From NCBI GenBank assembly GCA_017450105.1, contig JAFSXC010000121.1, positions 1 to 61,472 of the forward strand: a stretch of 61,472 nucleotides of DNA. Reading direction: 5' to 3'. Below, piece after piece: positions 1 through 12,265 of this stretch. The notes under the pieces were generated by a model. The model was not told the DNA's origin. It did not search any database and saw nothing but the letters and a program-made list of their open reading frames with translations. The stretch's first letter is position 1. Every line of letters begins with the position of its first letter. This stretch comes from Lachnospiraceae bacterium (GTDB lineage Bacteria > Bacillota > Clostridia > Lachnospirales > Lachnospiraceae). The position numbers and the translations under genes were made by a program.

Positions 1-254
1 CCGGGGCAGTCCACATGTGCGTAATGACGCTTCTCGGTCTCATACTCTACGTGTGCAGTGGAGATCGTTATTCCACGGGCCTTCTCTTCGGGAGCCTTGT
101 CGATCTTATCAAACTCGGTAAAGGTATTACCTGCCACGCGCTCGGCAAGAGTCTTTGTGATCGCAGCGGTCAGGGTCGTTTTTCCATGGTCAACATTGCC
201 GATGGTACCGATGTTACAATGCGGTTTGTTTCTTTCGAATTTCGCTTTTGCCAT
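1..254 (-). CDS. tuf: Elongation factor Tu, N-terminal part (cut by window edge)
   Basis: EF-Tu delivers aminoacyl-tRNA to the ribosome in a GTP-dependent manner in the cytoplasm. Only the first 84 codons are present. The protein starts [12 protein letters not shown], and the P-loop [14 protein letters not shown] follows at about residues 18-31. The effector region ARGITIS and the beginning of the G3 DCPG motif lie near the edge. The ATG is at 252-254, preceded by a strong AGGAGG at 263-270. It follows fusA, the usual end of the str operon, but has its own promoter in the 94-nt gap. The rest of the gene lies beyond position 1. Confidence 0.97.
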   Translation of the reverse strand, partial: MAKAKFERNKPHCNIGTIGNVDHGKTTLTAAITKTLAERVAGNTFTEFDKIDKAPEEKARGITISTAHVEYETEKRHYAHVDCP

Positions 255-301
255 TTTTTGATTTCCTCCTTAAAGGGTTTGTCCAAATTCAACTAATAGT
301 G

Positions 302-330
302 ATTATATAAAAATTCAGTGGGCATTTCAA
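302..330 (-). promoter_or_regulatory. Sigma-A type promoter for tuf
   Basis: On the minus strand there is a TTGAAA -35 (325-330), a 17-nt spacer and a perfect TATAAT -10 (302-307), about 50 nt upstream of the tuf start. It lies in the fusA-tuf gap, so tuf can be transcribed apart from the str operon. Confidence 0.75.
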
Positions 331-348
331 CCTTTATTTCTGCCCCAT

Positions 349-2472
349 TTATTTTTTGTGTTCCGAGACAATCTTCTCGGTAACGGATTTCGGAGCCGGC
401 GCATATTTCTCGAAGAACATGGAATAATTGCCGCGTCCCTGAGTGGAAGACCGAAGATCCGTAGCATAACCAAACATCTCAGCCAGCGGCACGTGTGCCT
501 TTACCAGCTTTCCGTTTCCTACGTCTTCCATTCCCTCGATCTGTCCCCGGCGGGAATTGATGTCGCCGATCACGTCGCCCATGTATTCCTCCGGCATGGT
601 TACCTCGACCTTCATGATGGGCTCAAGCAGCGTCGGATCTGCCTTATGCATGGCTTCCTTGAAACACATGGAGCCGGCAATATGGAAGGCCATTTCCGAG
701 GAGTCCACCTCGTGGTAGGAGCCGTCAAATACGGTGGCATGAATACCGAGGACCGGGAAGCCCGCCAGAATACCGCTCTGGGATGCTTCTTCGATTCCTT
801 CGCCAACCGCCGGAATGTATTCCTTCGGAATAGCACCGCCCACCACCGCGGAATCGAACTTGAAGGTCTCTTCCGCATTGGCGTCCATGGGCTCGAAGCG
901 GACCTTGCAGTGGCCGTACTGGCCGCGTCCACCGGACTGCTTCGCGTACTTGTATTCCTGCTCGACGGTTTTCGTAAAGGTTTCCTTGTAGGCAACCTGA
1001 GGGGCACCGACATTTGCCTCGACCTTATATTCACGCAGAAGCCTGTCTACGATGATCTCCAGATGGAGCTCGCCCATACCTGCGATGATGGTCTGGCCTG
1101 TTTCCTCGTTCGTATGAGCGCGGAAGGTCGGGTCCTCCTCCGCCAGCTTCGCCAGGGCCTCGCCCATTTTCTGCTGGCCGGCCTTGGTCTTCGGCTCGAT
1201 CGCCAGCTCGATAACGGGCTCCGGGAATTCCATGGATTCCAGGATTACCGGATGCTGGTCATCACAGATCGTATCGCCGGTAGCCGTAGTTTTAAAACCG
1301 ACAGCCGCAGCGATGTCACCGGAATAAACCTTGTCCAGCTCGGTCCTCTTATTCGCATGCATCTGCAGAATACGTCCGACACGCTCCTTCTTGTTTTTCG
1401 TAGCGTTCAGCACGTAGGAGCCGGAGTTCACGGTTCCGGAATAGACCCGGAAGAAGGCCAGCTTTCCTACGAAGGGATCCGCCATGATCTTAAAGGCCAG
1501 AGCCGAGAAGGGCTCATTGTCGGAAGCGTGGCGCTCTACCTCATTTCCGTCCATATCCACTCCCTTGATGGCAGGGATATCGGTCGGAGCCGGCATGTAC
1601 TCCACAACCGCGTCGATCAGCTTCTGGATGCCCTTGTTCTGATGGGCAGAGCCGCAGCAGACCGGTACGCCCTTGTTCTCAATGGTTCCCTTGCGAAGAC
1701 CCGCCTTCAGCTCATCGATGGAAGGCTCCTCTCCTTCAAGATACTTCTCCATCAGGTCATCATCAAACTCGCAGATCTTCTCAACGAGCTCGGTATGGTA
1801 TTCCTCTGCCTGATCCTTCATATCCTCAGGGATATCCTCGATGGAAATATCTTCGCCCTTGGCGTCGTTATAGATATAGGCCTTCATCTCGAACAGGTCG
1901 ATCAGGCCCTTGAAATAGTCCTCCTTGCCGATGGGGAGCTGGATCACGACGGCGTTTTTGCCGAGCTTGGTTCCGATCTCCTTGACGGTATTGAAGAAGT
2001 CGGCTCCCAGTATGTCCATCTTGTTCACGAACGCCATACGGGGAACGCTGTAGGTATCCGCCTGTCTCCAGACGTTTTCGGACTGAGGCTCCACACCGCC
2101 CTTGGCATCAAAAACGCCGACGGCTCCGTCCAGAACCCGGAGAGACCGCTCCACCTCTACCGTAAAGTCCACGTGGCCGGGAGTATCGATGATGTTGATG
2201 CGATGCTCCAAAGCTCCTTTTTTCGGCTTTGCATTCTCCTGCAGGGTCCAATGGCAGGTAGTGGCAGCGGAGGTAATGGTAATTCCGCGCTCCTGTTCCT
2301 GCTCCATCCAGTCCATGGTGGCGGTTCCTTCATAGGTCTCGCCGATTTTGTAATTTACACCAGTATAATAGAGGATACGCTCTGTCAATGTGGTTTTACC
2401 CGCATCAATATGAGCCATGATCCCGATATTTCTGGTTCTCTCTAATGGGTATTCTCTTTCTGCGCCTGCCAT
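349..2472 (-). CDS. fusA: Elongation factor G
   Basis: EF-G is the GTPase that translocates tRNA and mRNA through the ribosome. The 707-aa length is normal for the family. The P-loop [12 protein letters not shown] is at residues 20-31, followed by the switch region [10 protein letters not shown]3 DTPGHVDF and G4 NKMD. C-terminal domains III-V end in the typical RSSTQGRG segment and a lysine-rich tail. The ATG at 2470-2472 has AGGAGG just upstream, and only 8 nt separate it from the rpsG stop, so the two are co-transcribed. It is followed by tuf. Confidence 0.98.
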   Translation of the reverse strand: MAGAEREYPLERTRNIGIMAHIDAGKTTLTERILYYTGVNYKIGETYEGTATMDWMEQEQERGITITSAATTCHWTLQENAKPKKGALEHRINIIDTPGHVDFTVEVERSLRVLDGAVGVFDAKGGVEPQSENVWRQADTYSVPRMAFVNKMDILGADFFNTVKEIGTKLGKNAVVIQLPIGKEDYFKGLIDLFEMKAYIYNDAKGEDISIEDIPEDMKDQAEEYHTELVEKICEFDDDLMEKYLEGEEPSIDELKAGLRKGTIENKGVPVCCGSAHQNKGIQKLIDAVVEYMPAPTDIPAIKGVDMDGNEVERHASDNEPFSALAFKIMADPFVGKLAFFRVYSGTVNSGSYVLNATKNKKERVGRILQMHANKRTELDKVYSGDIAAAVGFKTTATGDTICDDQHPVILESMEFPEPVIELAIEPKTKAGQQKMGEALAKLAEEDPTFRAHTNEETGQTIIAGMGELHLEIIVDRLLREYKVEANVGAPQVAYKETFTKTVEQEYKYAKQSGGRGQYGHCKVRFEPMDANAEETFKFDSAVVGGAIPKEYIPAVGEGIEEASQSGILAGFPVLGIHATVFDGSYHEVDSSEMAFHIAGSMCFKEAMHKADPTLLEPIMKVEVTMPEEYMGDVIGDINSRRGQIEGMEDVGNGKLVKAHVPLAEMFGYATDLRSSTQGRGNYSMFFEKYAPAPKSVTEKIVSEHKK

Positions 2473-2480
2473 ATTACCTC

Positions 2481-2951
2481 CTAGAACCGGTAATGGGCGA
2501 AGGCCTTGTTCGCCTCAGCCATCTTATGCATATCTTCTTTTCTCTTTACTGAGGCTCCGGTATTATTCGAGGCATCCATGATCTCGTTGGCCAGTCTCTC
2601 CTGCATTGTCTTCTCTCCGCGGGTCCGGGAGAAGGTGGTCAGCCAGCGAAGCGCCAATGCCTGGCGTCTGTCGGGACGTACCTCGATCGGCACCTGATAG
2701 GTGGCACCGCCGATACGTCTGGCTTTGACCTCGAGGACGGGCATCATGTTATTCATGGCCTCTTCGAACACCTCAAGCGCCGGCTTTCCGGTTTTTTCCT
2801 CTACGCGCTCAAAAGCACCGTATACGATCTTCTGAGCCACTCCCTTTTTCCCATCCAGCATAATGTTGTTGATGAGTTTGGTCACTACCTTGGAGTTGTA
2901 GATCGGATCCGCCAGCACATCTCTTTTCTGTGTATGTCCTTTCCGTGGCAC
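2481..2951 (-). CDS. rpsG: 30S ribosomal protein S7
   Basis: S7 is the primary 16S rRNA binding protein of the 30S head. The 156-aa protein starts [11 protein letters not shown] and contains the family segments [23 protein letters not shown] and [30 protein letters not shown] (read in parts). The start is a GTG at 2949-2951 behind AAGGAGGG. It sits between rpsL and fusA as in most bacteria. Confidence 0.97.
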   Translation of the reverse strand: MPRKGHTQKRDVLADPIYNSKVVTKLINNIMLDGKKGVAQKIVYGAFERVEEKTGKPALEVFEEAMNNMMPVLEVKARRIGGATYQVPIEVRPDRRQALALRWLTTFSRTRGEKTMQERLANEIMDASNNTGASVKRKEDMHKMAEANKAFAHYRF

Positions 2952-3019
2952 GTTTTCTTCCCTCCTTAATCAATCGATTAAATCATCAGTACTCTCGTTT
3001 TCTCATTGAGTCACATGCC

Positions 3020-3044
3020 GGGTATTCTATATAGAAAATATCCC
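3020..3044. other. Inverted repeat in the rpsL-rpsG spacer
   Basis: The 133-nt rpsL-rpsG spacer holds an imperfect palindrome with arms GGGTATTCTAT and ATAGAAAATATCCC, which would form an mRNA hairpin. It lacks a U-tract, so it is not a classical terminator. In enterobacteria the S12-S7 spacer binds S7 for feedback control; whether this hairpin does so is unknown. Confidence 0.4.
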
Positions 3045-3084
3045 AACACTAACCTGTTACTTAAGTACCGTTCCTTTGGCGAAA

Positions 3085-3504
3085 TTATTTCGCATCCTTC
3101 GGCCGCTTGGCGCCGTATTTGGATCTGGCCTGGCGGCGGTTCGCCACCCCGGCGGTATCCAGCGTTCCGCGGATAATGTGGTATCTGGTACCCGGAAGGT
3201 CCTTCACACGGCCGCCGCGGATCATCACAACGCTGTGCTCCTGCAGATTGTGGCCTTCGCCCGGAATGTAGGAAGTCACTTCGATCCCGTTGGAAAGACG
3301 TACTCTGGCGATCTTACGAAGAGCGGAATTCGGCTTCTTCGGAGTCGCTGTCTTTACTGCGGTACAGACCCCGCGCTTCTGGGGAGAAGACTGGTCTGTC
3401 GGACGCTTTTTCAGGGAATTATAACCTCTCTGAAGCGCCGGAGCAGTAGACTTTTTTACTGACGTCTGACGGCCCTTTCTGACAAGCTGGTTAAATGTCG
3501 GCAT
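3085..3504 (-). CDS. rpsL: 30S ribosomal protein S12
   Basis: S12 is the decoding-centre protein of the 30S subunit. The 139-aa protein starts [13 protein letters not shown] and carries the conserved [11 protein letters not shown] and [13 protein letters not shown] loops. The lysines whose substitution gives streptomycin resistance in other bacteria are both present, so this copy looks like the sensitive wild type. The ATG at 3502-3504 follows AAGGAGGTG. It is the first gene of the str transcript here, with its own strong promoter upstream. Confidence 0.98.
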   Translation of the reverse strand: MPTFNQLVRKGRQTSVKKSTAPALQRGYNSLKKRPTDQSSPQKRGVCTAVKTATPKKPNSALRKIARVRLSNGIEVTSYIPGEGHNLQEHSVVMIRGGRVKDLPGTRYHIIRGTLDTAGVANRRQARSKYGAKRPKDAK

Positions 3505-3543
3505 ATTTTCACCTCCTTTTTATAATATTGTATACAAATACAA

Positions 3544-3596
3544 GCGTGCTTAAAATGCACGCCTGTCTATTATAACATCCTTTCTGTGGTTGTCAA
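3544..3596 (-). promoter_or_regulatory. Strong promoter and 5'-UTR hairpin of the str operon
   Basis: A consensus TTGACA -35 (3591-3596) and TATAAT -10 (3569-3574) are spaced by 16 nt on the minus strand. Just after the expected start site lies a short hairpin, GCGTGC/GCACGC (3544-3562, 7-nt loop), then the rpsL ribosome binding site. The promoter sits between the glycosyltransferase stop and rpsL, so rpsL-rpsG-fusA do not depend on read-through from rpoC. Confidence 0.85.
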
Positions 3597-3606
3597 TCCC
3601 GTTTTT

Positions 3607-4524
3607 TCATGAACCGGGCAGATATCCGACCTGTGCCTGTTCCTGATAGTAGGCCTCGTCAAAAATATCGTAAACAGCCGCCTTCTTCCGCGTCGTACTC
3701 CAGGGCTTTGTATCACCTAGATAGTGAATTATTTTCGCGTTATCATAAATCTGACGGGTAATATTAATATATTCCCTCATAAATCCTTCCGGATCCCGCT
3801 CCGCCCGTCTGATCTCCTCATAGTCTGCAAAAGCAAGCTCTCCCCGGTTGCTGGCATTTTTATTCAGATAATACCAGGCGGGAGGGCAGTTATATTCATC
3901 CCAGCCTGCCCAGGTCAGTTGATTATAATACAACTCGTTCATCACATCCTGATCGTTGTATTCATATCTTTCAAAATCCCGATAAATATGGGAAAGCATT
4001 GTTTCCGCCGCACTTTCTCTGTGAAGCGCTGTAAGGTTAAAAAGCATAACTCCTGCGTTAAAGTAAGAATATTCCTTCGGAATGGACAGCCTTCTCTTAT
4101 TTGCCTCGTGGAAACCGTTTATCTTCCCGAAAATATCCTCACAGACAACAAACATGGTGCCTTTGAAATCCGTCCGATAAAGCTCTGTCAAATCCTTGCG
4201 AATCACCATATCCGCATCCAGATACAGTATTCTTTCCACATCCTTTGGAAGCAGGTCGATCCCGAGGATTCGATAATAAGTATCCACACCGATACCATTT
4301 CGGGATCTGACCCTGCGCTTGAATTCGTCTCCCACATACAGAGGATACAGCTCTTCCCCAAAAAAACCACAGAACTCTGAAAGCTCTGTAAGCTCCTGCT
4401 CCGTAAGCTCCTCATATGGAAGAAAGACATTTATTTTAATCCCGGGGTGATGCCGGAACAGAGAGCCGAGCATCAGGCGGGCATGGGGCAGATAGGCTGA
4501 ATTGGTCACGATCATTATATTCAT
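3607..4524 (-). CDS. Family 8 glycosyltransferase
   Basis: This 305-aa protein is a retaining GT8-type sugar transferase of the LgtC/GspA kind. The N-terminus MNIMIVTNSAYLPHA starts the nucleotide-sugar fold. The metal-binding DxD appears as YLDADM near residue 102, followed by FNAGVMLFNL, NDQDVMN, and the C-terminal HYLGDTKPW with the metal-binding His. No signal peptide is seen, so it should act in the cytosol on UDP-sugars; the acceptor is unknown. It lies between the rpoC terminator and the rpsL promoter, a place where ribosomal genes are normally adjacent. It is visibly more A+T-rich than its neighbours, suggesting a later insertion. GGGGGACG serves as ribosome binding site. Confidence 0.88.
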   Translation of the reverse strand: MNIMIVTNSAYLPHARLMLGSLFRHHPGIKINVFLPYEELTEQELTELSEFCGFFGEELYPLYVGDEFKRRVRSRNGIGVDTYYRILGIDLLPKDVERILYLDADMVIRKDLTELYRTDFKGTMFVVCEDIFGKINGFHEANKRRLSIPKEYSYFNAGVMLFNLTALHRESAAETMLSHIYRDFERYEYNDQDVMNELYYNQLTWAGWDEYNCPPAWYYLNKNASNRGELAFADYEEIRRAERDPEGFMREYINITRQIYDNAKIIHYLGDTKPWSTTRKKAAVYDIFDEAYYQEQAQVGYLPGS

Positions 4525-4549
4525 TTTCGTCCCCCGGCAATCATCTTAG

Positions 4550-4581
4550 AAAAAAGGAAACGCTGATATTTCAGCGTTTCC
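4550..4581 (-). terminator. Intrinsic terminator after rpoC
   Basis: Minus-strand hairpin with a perfect 11-bp stem (GGAAACGCTGA and its complement, 4-nt loop, 4556-4581) followed by six U (4550-4555). It lies 8 nt past the rpoC stop and separates rpoBC from the glycosyltransferase and str genes. Confidence 0.9.
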
Positions 4582-4588
4582 CTGGTGT

Positions 4589-7500
4589 TTATTCTTCGTC
4601 GACGCCTGCAGCTACTGCCTCGGCCTCTTCCTCGATCTCCGCCTCTGCGGCCTTCGCGTAATCCATGGCTTCCTCAAAGGTATTCTCTCCGGCGTCCTCG
4701 GGACTGAGATCACTGTCTTCCGCTTCTTCCTCTGTATTCATCAGGTCGTCCGTATCCAGGCGGATGCCGCGATAGCGTTTCATTCCGGTTCCGGCCGGGA
4801 TCAGTTTTCCGATGATCACGTTTTCCTTCATTCCGATCAGCGGATCGATCTTGCCCTTAATGGCGGCTTCCGTCAGCACCTTCGTGGTTTCCTGGAAGGA
4901 GGCGGCGGACAGGAAGGAATTCGTGGCAAGCGAGGCCTTTGTAATTCCGAGAAGCTCCTGCTTGCCGACTGCAGGCTCTTTGCCCTGAGCCACAAGCTCC
5001 TCATTCCGATCTTCAAATTCCAGAGAATCCACAAGCGTTCCCGGCAGGAACTCCGAATCTCCTGCGGTCTCCACCCTGGTCTTTTGGAGCATCTGACGCA
5101 CAATGACCTCGATGTGCTTGTCGTTGATCTCCACGCCCTGAAGGCGGTACACTCTCTGAACCTCACGAAGCATATAATCCTGAACAGCCTGTACGTCCTT
5201 GATCTTTAAGATATCATGCGGATTCACAGATCCCTCGGTCAGTTCATCACCCGCCCTAAGTACCTGGCCCTCTGACACTTTCACTCTGGAGCCATAGGGG
5301 ATCAGATAGGTCTTGCTTTCGAGGGTCTCATTATTGGTAACCACGATCTCCCGTTTTTTCTTGGTATCCTTGATTTGTACGGTTCCCGCGATCTCCGTAA
5401 TGATCGCAAGGCCCTTGGGCTTCCTGGCCTCAAAGATTTCCTCCACGCGGGGAAGACCCTGGGTAATATCGTTGCCGGCCACGCCACCGGTATGGAAGGT
5501 ACGCATGGTAAGCTGGGTACCGGGTTCGCCGATGGACTGGGCAGCAATGATACCGATCGCCTCACCCACCTGCACCGCATTTCCGGTCGCCATGTTTGCG
5601 CCGTAGCATTTAGCGCACACACCCATATGGGAACGGCAGGTCAGGATTGTCCGGATCTTGACCCGGGTAATCTTTTCTCCCTTTTCATTCACACCCTTTG
5701 TAACGATATCCGCCGCGCGGCGCGGAGTGATCATGTGGTTGGCCTTGACGATCAGATTTTTATCCTTGTCGTAGATGTCCTCGCAGGAGAAGCGGCCCGT
5801 AATCCGGTTCTGCAGGTTCTCGATCTCCTCCTTGTCATCCATAAAGGCAGATACATACATACCCGGAATAGAGCGGTTCTTTCCTGCACAGCAATCACGT
5901 TCCCGCACGATCATATGCTGGGAAACGTCCACCAGACGTCTGGTCAGATACCCGGAGTCAGCCGTACGAAGAGCCGTATCCGAAAGACCTTTTCTGGCGC
6001 CGTGGGCAGACATGAAATATTCCAGAACGTCCAGACCCTCACGGAAATTGGACTTGATGGGCAGCTCGATGGTCCGGCCGGTGGTATCGGCCATAAGTCC
6101 ACGCATACCAGCCAACTGCTTGATCTGCTTATCGGAACCACGGGCTCCGGAGTCAGCCATCATGAAAATATTGTTGTATTCGTCCAGCCCGCCGAGAAGC
6201 GCTTCCGTAAGCTTATCATCGGTTTCCTGCCAGGTTTTGACAACCTCCTTATACCGCTCCTCTTCCGTAAGAAGACCGCGCTTATACTGCTTTCCGATAC
6301 GGTCCACGGTATTCTGGGCTTCCTCGATCAGCTCCTCCTTCTTTGCAGGCACCGTCATGTCGGAAATGGACACCGTCATGGCCGCCTGGGTTGAGTACTT
6401 ATATCCCATGGCCTTCACATCGTCCAGAACCTCCGCGGTTTTGGTAGCCCCGTAGATATTCATAACCTTTTCGAGGATGCTCTTTAAATGCTTTTTCTTA
6501 ACAAGCTGGTCAATCTCCAGATCCAGCTCCTTTTCCGGATCGCTTCTGTCCACAAAGCCAAGATTCTGCGGAATGATCTCATTAAACAGGAACCTGCCCA
6601 GCGTGGAGCTGATGATCTTCGTTTTTGCCGTACCGTCCCCGCTCTTTCGGATGACGCGTACATTGATCCTGGACTGAAGCGTAATCGCTCCGTTTTCATA
6701 GGCCAGAATGGCCTCTGCCACACTCTTGTAGTAATTTCCTTCGCCCTTGGCACCAAGGCGCTCCTGGGTCAGGTAATAAATTCCGAGAACCATATCCTGC
6801 GACGGCACAGCCACCACACCGCCGTCCGAAGGCTTCAGAAGGTTATTCGGAGAAAGCAGCATAAAGCGGCACTCCGCCTGAGCCTCCTGGGTCAGCGGAA
6901 GATGAACCGCCATCTGATCTCCGTCGAAGTCCGCGTTAAAGGCGGTACAGACAAGCGGATGGAGCTTAATCGCCTTACCCTCTACAAGGATCGGCTCAAA
7001 GGCCTGGATTCCGAGACGATGCAGCGTGGGAGCACGGTTCAGCATGACCGGATGCTCCTTGATCACGTCCTCAAGCACATCCCAAACCTGGGTTTCAAGC
7101 CGCTCCACCATTTTTTTCGCGCTCTTGATATTATGCGCAGTCCCGCGGCTCACCAGCTCCTTCATCACAAAGGGCTTAAAGAGCTCCAGCGCCATCTCCT
7201 TCGGCAGACCGCACTGATAGATCTTCAGCTTCGGCTCTACGCAGATAACGGAACGGCCGGAGTAGTCCACACGCTTTCCGAGCAGGTTCTGCCGAAACCG
7301 CCCGGATTTACCCTTAAGCATATCGGAAAGACTCTTCAAGGCACGGTTTCCGGGTCCGGTCACCGGTCTTCCTCTTCTTCCGTTATCGATCAGCGCATCG
7401 ACCGCCTCCTGCAGCATACGCTTTTCGTTTCTTACGATGATATCCGGCGCACCCAGCTCCAGAAGCCGGCGCAGACGGTTATTCCGGTTGATGATCCGGC

Positions 7501-8296
7501 GATACAGGTCATTCAGGTCAGAGGTGGCGAATCTTCCGCCGTCCAACTGAACCATGGGGCGAAGATCCGGCGGAATCACGGGGATTACCGTCATGATCAT
7601 CCATTCAGGCATATTTCCCGACTCGCGGAAGGCCTCTACGACCTCCAGACGCTTGATCAGCCGGGCTCTTTTTTGTCCGGTAGCATTCACAAGCTCTGCG
7701 CTCAGGGCTTCGAAATCCTTCTCCAGGTCGATATCCTGCAGAAGCTCTAATATCGCCTCTGCACCCATGCCGACGCGGAAATTGTTCCCGTATTTTTCTC
7801 TGGCTTCCTGGTACTCGCCTTCAGTCAGGACCTGCTTTTTCTGAAGCGCGTCCACGGTTCCGGGATCCAGAACAATATAAGATGCAAAATACAGCACCTT
7901 CTCCAGCGTCCGGGGAGAAAGATCCAGCATCAGACCCATTCTGGAGGGAATCCCCTTAAAATACCAGATATGGGATACAGGAGCCGCCAGCTCAATATGT
8001 CCCATTCTTTCCCTTCGAACGGAGGCCTTTGTAATCTCTACACCGCAGCGGTCGCAGACCACGCCCTTATAGCGGATCTTCTTATATTTTCCGCAATGGC
8101 ATTCCCAGTCCTTACTGGGTCCGAAGATCTTTTCACAGAAAAGACCGTCCTTTTCCGGCTTCAGCGTACGGTAGTTAATGGTTTCGGGTTTCTTTACCTC
8201 GCCCCGGCTCCATTCCCTGATCTTTTCCGGAGATGCAAGACCGATCTGAATGGCGTCAAAAGTCATGGACTGATTTTTATCGTTGTTTTCCGGCAC
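4589..8296 (-). CDS. rpoC: RNA polymerase beta' subunit
   Basis: Catalytic beta' subunit of RNA polymerase, 1235 aa. The N-terminal zinc site (CHCGKYKK...CDRCG) is at about residues 65-83. The catalytic Mg motif NADFDGDQM is at about residue 455, and the second zinc cluster [13 protein letters not shown] is at about 890. The last 45 residues form a strongly acidic tail after the conserved end of the family. The start is GTG at 8294-8296 with GGAGG upstream, 21 nt after rpoB. Neighbours and order are canonical up to the terminator that follows. Confidence 0.98.
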   Translation of the reverse strand: MPENNDKNQSMTFDAIQIGLASPEKIREWSRGEVKKPETINYRTLKPEKDGLFCEKIFGPSKDWECHCGKYKKIRYKGVVCDRCGVEITKASVRRERMGHIELAAPVSHIWYFKGIPSRMGLMLDLSPRTLEKVLYFASYIVLDPGTVDALQKKQVLTEGEYQEAREKYGNNFRVGMGAEAILELLQDIDLEKDFEALSAELVNATGQKRARLIKRLEVVEAFRESGNMPEWMIMTVIPVIPPDLRPMVQLDGGRFATSDLNDLYRRIINRNNRLRRLLELGAPDIIVRNEKRMLQEAVDALIDNGRRGRPVTGPGNRALKSLSDMLKGKSGRFRQNLLGKRVDYSGRSVICVEPKLKIYQCGLPKEMALELFKPFVMKELVSRGTAHNIKSAKKMVERLETQVWDVLEDVIKEHPVMLNRAPTLHRLGIQAFEPILVEGKAIKLHPLVCTAFNADFDGDQMAVHLPLTQEAQAECRFMLLSPNNLLKPSDGGVVAVPSQDMVLGIYYLTQERLGAKGEGNYYKSVAEAILAYENGAITLQSRINVRVIRKSGDGTAKTKIISSTLGRFLFNEIIPQNLGFVDRSDPEKELDLEIDQLVKKKHLKSILEKVMNIYGATKTAEVLDDVKAMGYKYSTQAAMTVSISDMTVPAKKEELIEEAQNTVDRIGKQYKRGLLTEEERYKEVVKTWQETDDKLTEALLGGLDEYNNIFMMADSGARGSDKQIKQLAGMRGLMADTTGRTIELPIKSNFREGLDVLEYFMSAHGARKGLSDTALRTADSGYLTRRLVDVSQHMIVRERDCCAGKNRSIPGMYVSAFMDDKEEIENLQNRITGRFSCEDIYDKDKNLIVKANHMITPRRAADIVTKGVNEKGEKITRVKIRTILTCRSHMGVCAKCYGANMATGNAVQVGEAIGIIAAQSIGEPGTQLTMRTFHTGGVAGNDITQGLPRVEEIFEARKPKGLAIITEIAGTVQIKDTKKKREIVVTNNETLESKTYLIPYGSRVKVSEGQVLRAGDELTEGSVNPHDILKIKDVQAVQDYMLREVQRVYRLQGVEINDKHIEVIVRQMLQKTRVETAGDSEFLPGTLVDSLEFEDRNEELVAQGKEPAVGKQELLGITKASLATNSFLSAASFQETTKVLTEAAIKGKIDPLIGMKENVIIGKLIPAGTGMKRYRGIRLDTDDLMNTEEEAEDSDLSPEDAGENTFEEAMDYAKAAEAEIEEEAEAVAAGVDEE

Positions 8297-8317
8297 TTTT
8301 AAAGCCCTCCTCTTTCG

Positions 8318-11300
8318 TTACTCCTGTTCCTCGATGTCCAGCTCTTCCAGCTCTTCATCGGAATAGATATCGTCATCCTCCTGAATATCCTCTTCCTCCT
8401 CGATGTCCTCGAGGTCTCCGGTCTCCTCGTTAAATTCCTGCTTCGTAAAGCCCATTTTCGCGAAGGATTCGGAGGATTCAAAGGCAAAGTCCTTATCTCC
8501 CTGGATAATGGCGTTCAGGTTCGTATTTCCGTACTCCGAGGTCTCCATGAGTTTCACCTCGCGGCGATCCTCATCCAGGACCCGCACATCCAGTCCGAGG
8601 GACTGCAGCTCCTTCAGAAGCACCTTGAAGGACTCCGGCACGCCGGGCTCGGGGATATTATCGCCCTTGATGATGGCTTCGTAGGTCTTCACACGGCCCA
8701 CGACATCGTCCGATTTCACAGTCAGGATCTCCTGCAGGGTGTAGCTGGCGCCATAAGCCTCCAGAGCCCAGACCTCCATTTCACCGAACCGCTGGCCGCC
8801 GAACTGGGCCTTGCCGCCGAGGGGCTGCTGGGTCACCAGAGAGTAGGGACCGGTGGACCGGGCATGGATCTTATCGTCTACCAGATGGTGGAGCTTCAGG
8901 TAATGCATGTGGCCGATGGTAACCGGTGCATCAAAGAACTCTCCGGTACGGCCATCCCTGAGCTGCACCTTTCCGTCACGGCTGATCGGTACACCCTTCC
9001 ATTCGGAACGCTTATCCTGATTCTCATACAGATAGGCAAGCACATCCTTATTCAGTTTGTTCTTATACTTCTTTTCAAACTCCGTCCATTCCGTATTTAC
9101 ATAGTCGTTAGCCAGCTCCAGGGTATCCTGGATATCAATTTCTCTGGCCCCGTCGAACACAGGCGTTTCGATATTAAAGCCCAGCGCCTTCGCCGCCAGG
9201 GAGAGATGGATCTCCAAGACCTGACCGATATTCATACGGCTCGGAACACCGAGGGGGTTCAGAACGATATCCAGCGGTCTTCCGTTGGGCAGGAAGGGCA
9301 TATCCTCCACCGGGAGGACGCGGCTCACCACACCCTTATTTCCATGTCGGCCGGCCATTTTGTCACCAACCGAGATCTTTCTCTTCTGGGCGATGTAGAT
9401 ACGCACCGCCTGGTTCACGCCCGGAGACAGCTCATCGCCGTTTTCGCGGGTAAATACCTTTGCCTCTACAACAATACCGTATTCGCCATGAGGCACCTTC
9501 AGGGAGGTATCCCTCACCTCTCTGGCCTTCTCGCCGAAGATCGCACGAAGCAGCCGTTCCTCAGCCGTAAGCTCGGTTTCGCCCTTGGGGGTCACCTTTC
9601 CGACCAAAATATCACCGGCTCTCACCTCGGCACCGATGCGGATAATCCCCCGTTCATCCAGATCCTTTAAGGCCTCATCCCCGACACCGGGCACATCACG
9701 CGTAATTTCCTCCGGTCCGAGCTTGGTATCCCGGGCCTCGGCTTCGTATTCCTCAATGTGAACGGAGGTATAGACATCGTCCTGTACCAGCCGCTCCGAA
9801 AGCAGAACCGCGTCCTCGTAGTTATAGCCCTCCCAGGTCATAAATCCGATCAGAGGATTCTTTCCGAGAGCCAGCTCACCGCCGGAGGTCGAGGGACCGT
9901 CCGCGATGACCTCTCCGGCTTCCACATGGTCTCCCTTATAGACGATGGGACGCTGGTTGTAGCAGTTGCTCTGGTTACTGCGCATGAATTTCGTCAGCGT
10001 ATAGACATCCACCGCTCCGTCTTCATCCGCGCGGATACGAATTTCATTACTGACGGCACGCTCCACGGTTCCGCTCCGCTTCGCCAGCATACAGACACCG
10101 GAGTCCACAGCCGCCTTGGGTTCCATACCGGTTCCCACAACGGGAGCCTCCGTCGTAAGCAGCGGCACAGCCTGACGCTGCATGTTGGAGCCCATCAGAG
10201 CACGGTTCGCATCGTCGTTCTGCAGGAAGGGGATCAGGGCCGTTGCCACTGAGAACACCATCTTCGGGGACACGTCCATATAATCAAAACGATGCTTGTC
10301 GTATTCCTGCGTTTCCTCTCTATGGCGGCCGGAAACGGAATTTCGAACGAAATGTCCCTTCTCGTCCAGCTTTTCATTGGCCTGAGCCACATAGTAATTG
10401 TCTTCTTCATCGGCCGTCATATAGACAACCTCATTGGTAACCACCGGGTTTTCCGGATCGGTCTTGTCGATCTTCCGGTAGGGGGCCTCCACAAAACCGT
10501 ACTCATTAATTCTGGCATAGCAGGCCAGGGAATTGATCAGACCGATGTTGGGACCTTCCGGCGTCTCAATGGGGCACATACGGCCATAGTGGGAATAATG
10601 GACATCACGAACCTCAAATCCGGCCCGGTCTCTGGAAAGACCGCCGGGGCCGAGGGCCGAAAGCCTTCTCTTATGGGTCAGCTCACCCAACGGGTTATTC
10701 TGGTCCATGAACTGGCTGAGCTGGGAGGATCCGAAGAATTCCTTTACTGCGGCCGTCACGGGCTTGATATTGATCAGGGACTGGGGCGAGATCCCCTCCA
10801 GATCCTGCGTCGTCATACGCTCTCTTACCACACGCTCCATTCTGGAAAGGCCGATGCGGTACTGGTTCTGGAGAAGCTCCCCGACCGCACGGATCCGGCG
10901 GTTGCCGAGATGGTCGATATCGTCCTTATTCCCGACCTCCCATTCCAGATGCATATTGTAGTTAATGGAAGCAAAAATATCATCGTTTGTGATATGCTTC
11001 GGGATCAGCTCCGCTACGTTCTTTCGCACAGCGTCCTTCAGATCCGCTTCCTTCGGGTTTTCATCCATGAGCTGCTTCAGGACCGGGTAATAGACAAGCT
11101 CTCCGATTCCCAGCTCCTTTTTCGGATTCTTTACCTTCGGGAGGAAGTTTCGGATATCCACCATCATGGAGGACAGGATCTTAATCTTTCGCTCCTCTCC
11201 TTCAATATAGACATAAGGAACAGCCGCATTCTGAATCTGTTCCGCCGTTTCCCGGGTAAGCCTGGTTCCGGCCGGGAACACCTCGCCTGTGGTCTCGTCC

Positions 11301-12217
11301 ACCACATCCTCAGCCAGGACCTTTCCCGCAATACGATTCTTGAAATGCAGCTTTTTATTGAATTTATAACGGCCAACCTTGGCCAGATCATATCTTCTCG
11401 CGTCGAAAAACATGGAGTTGATCAGACTGGCAGCACTTTCTACGGTAAGAGGCTCGCCGGGCCGGATCTTTTTATACAGCTCAAGAAGACCGGCTTCGTA
11501 GGACCCGTTGGGCTCCTTTTCCGTAATCGCCGGATCCTTCGCAATACTGGCCATGATCTTCGGTTCTTCGCCGAAAAGCTCTATAATTTTCTGGTTGGAA
11601 CCAACACCGAGGGCCCGAATCAGTACCGTAATCGGAACCTTCCTCGTACGATCCACACGGACATAGAAGACATCATTGGAGTCCGTCTCATATTCAAGCC
11701 AGGCACCGCGGTTCGGGATCACCGTGCAGGAAAACAATTGTTTTCCGACCTTATCATGGGAAATATCATAATAAATCCCGGGAGACCGGACCAATTGGCT
11801 TACGATAACACGCTCCGCCCCGTTGATGACAAACGTTCCCGTTTCCGTCATCAGCGGCAGATCTCCCATAAAGATCTCATGCTCGTTGATCTCGTCGGTT
11901 TCTTTATTGTACAGACGCACCTTCACCTTCAGAGGAGCAGCATACGTCGCATCCCGCTGTTTACACTCCATGATGGAATACTTCACATCATCCTCGCAGA
12001 GCGTAAAGTCAACAAACTCAAGGCTTAAGTGGTCATTGTAATCCGTAATGGGCGATATATCCCTAAATACTTCCCGGAGACCCTCGTCCAGAAACCAATG
12101 ATAGGAGTCCTTCTGAACCTCTATCAGATTCGGCATGGCGAGTACTTCCTTCTGCCTGGAATAACTCATACGGATTCCCTTGCCGGCCTTGACCGGACGT
12201 ATCCTGTTCTTTTCCAT
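8318..12217 (-). CDS. rpoB: RNA polymerase beta subunit
   Basis: Beta subunit of RNA polymerase, about 1299 aa. The rifampicin pocket is present ([20 protein letters not shown], then [14 protein letters not shown]), with the residues usually changed in resistant mutants still wild type. The C-terminus continues beyond the family end into an acidic, Glu/Asp-rich tail of about 40 residues. The ATG at 12215-12217 lies 9 nt after GAGAGGTG. A GTG 12 nt further upstream is in frame but overlaps that site, so I prefer the ATG. It has its own promoter. Confidence 0.97.
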   Translation of the reverse strand: MEKNRIRPVKAGKGIRMSYSRQKEVLAMPNLIEVQKDSYHWFLDEGLREVFRDISPITDYNDHLSLEFVDFTLCEDDVKYSIMECKQRDATYAAPLKVKVRLYNKETDEINEHEIFMGDLPLMTETGTFVINGAERVIVSQLVRSPGIYYDISHDKVGKQLFSCTVIPNRGAWLEYETDSNDVFYVRVDRTRKVPITVLIRALGVGSNQKIIELFGEEPKIMASIAKDPAITEKEPNGSYEAGLLELYKKIRPGEPLTVESAASLINSMFFDARRYDLAKVGRYKFNKKLHFKNRIAGKVLAEDVVDETTGEVFPAGTRLTRETAEQIQNAAVPYVYIEGEERKIKILSSMMVDIRNFLPKVKNPKKELGIGELVYYPVLKQLMDENPKEADLKDAVRKNVAELIPKHITNDDIFASINYNMHLEWEVGNKDDIDHLGNRRIRAVGELLQNQYRIGLSRMERVVRERMTTQDLEGISPQSLINIKPVTAAVKEFFGSSQLSQFMDQNNPLGELTHKRRLSALGPGGLSRDRAGFEVRDVHYSHYGRMCPIETPEGPNIGLINSLACYARINEYGFVEAPYRKIDKTDPENPVVTNEVVYMTADEEDNYYVAQANEKLDEKGHFVRNSVSGRHREETQEYDKHRFDYMDVSPKMVFSVATALIPFLQNDDANRALMGSNMQRQAVPLLTTEAPVVGTGMEPKAAVDSGVCMLAKRSGTVERAVSNEIRIRADEDGAVDVYTLTKFMRSNQSNCYNQRPIVYKGDHVEAGEVIADGPSTSGGELALGKNPLIGFMTWEGYNYEDAVLLSERLVQDDVYTSVHIEEYEAEARDTKLGPEEITRDVPGVGDEALKDLDERGIIRIGAEVRAGDILVGKVTPKGETELTAEERLLRAIFGEKAREVRDTSLKVPHGEYGIVVEAKVFTRENGDELSPGVNQAVRIYIAQKRKISVGDKMAGRHGNKGVVSRVLPVEDMPFLPNGRPLDIVLNPLGVPSRMNIGQVLEIHLSLAAKALGFNIETPVFDGAREIDIQDTLELANDYVNTEWTEFEKKYKNKLNKDVLAYLYENQDKRSEWKGVPISRDGKVQLRDGRTGEFFDAPVTIGHMHYLKLHHLVDDKIHARSTGPYSLVTQQPLGGKAQFGGQRFGEMEVWALEAYGASYTLQEILTVKSDDVVGRVKTYEAIIKGDNIPEPGVPESFKVLLKELQSLGLDVRVLDEDRREVKLMETSEYGNTNLNAIIQGDKDFAFESSESFAKMGFTKQEFNEETGDLEDIEEEEDIQEDDDIYSDEELEELDIEEQE

Positions 12218-12265
12218 TCGATGTTTCACCTCTCTGAAATTGTGTCAACCCATCGCTTTCCCACG

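Noticed and set aside
358-2445. A 695-codon open frame on the plus strand opposite fusA
   Set aside because: It is the mirror frame of fusA, has no ribosome binding site or recognisable domain, and arises from codon bias of the real gene. The same holds for long plus-strand frames opposite rpoB, mfd (42226-43758), proA/udp (28516-30624) and the ABC ATPase.
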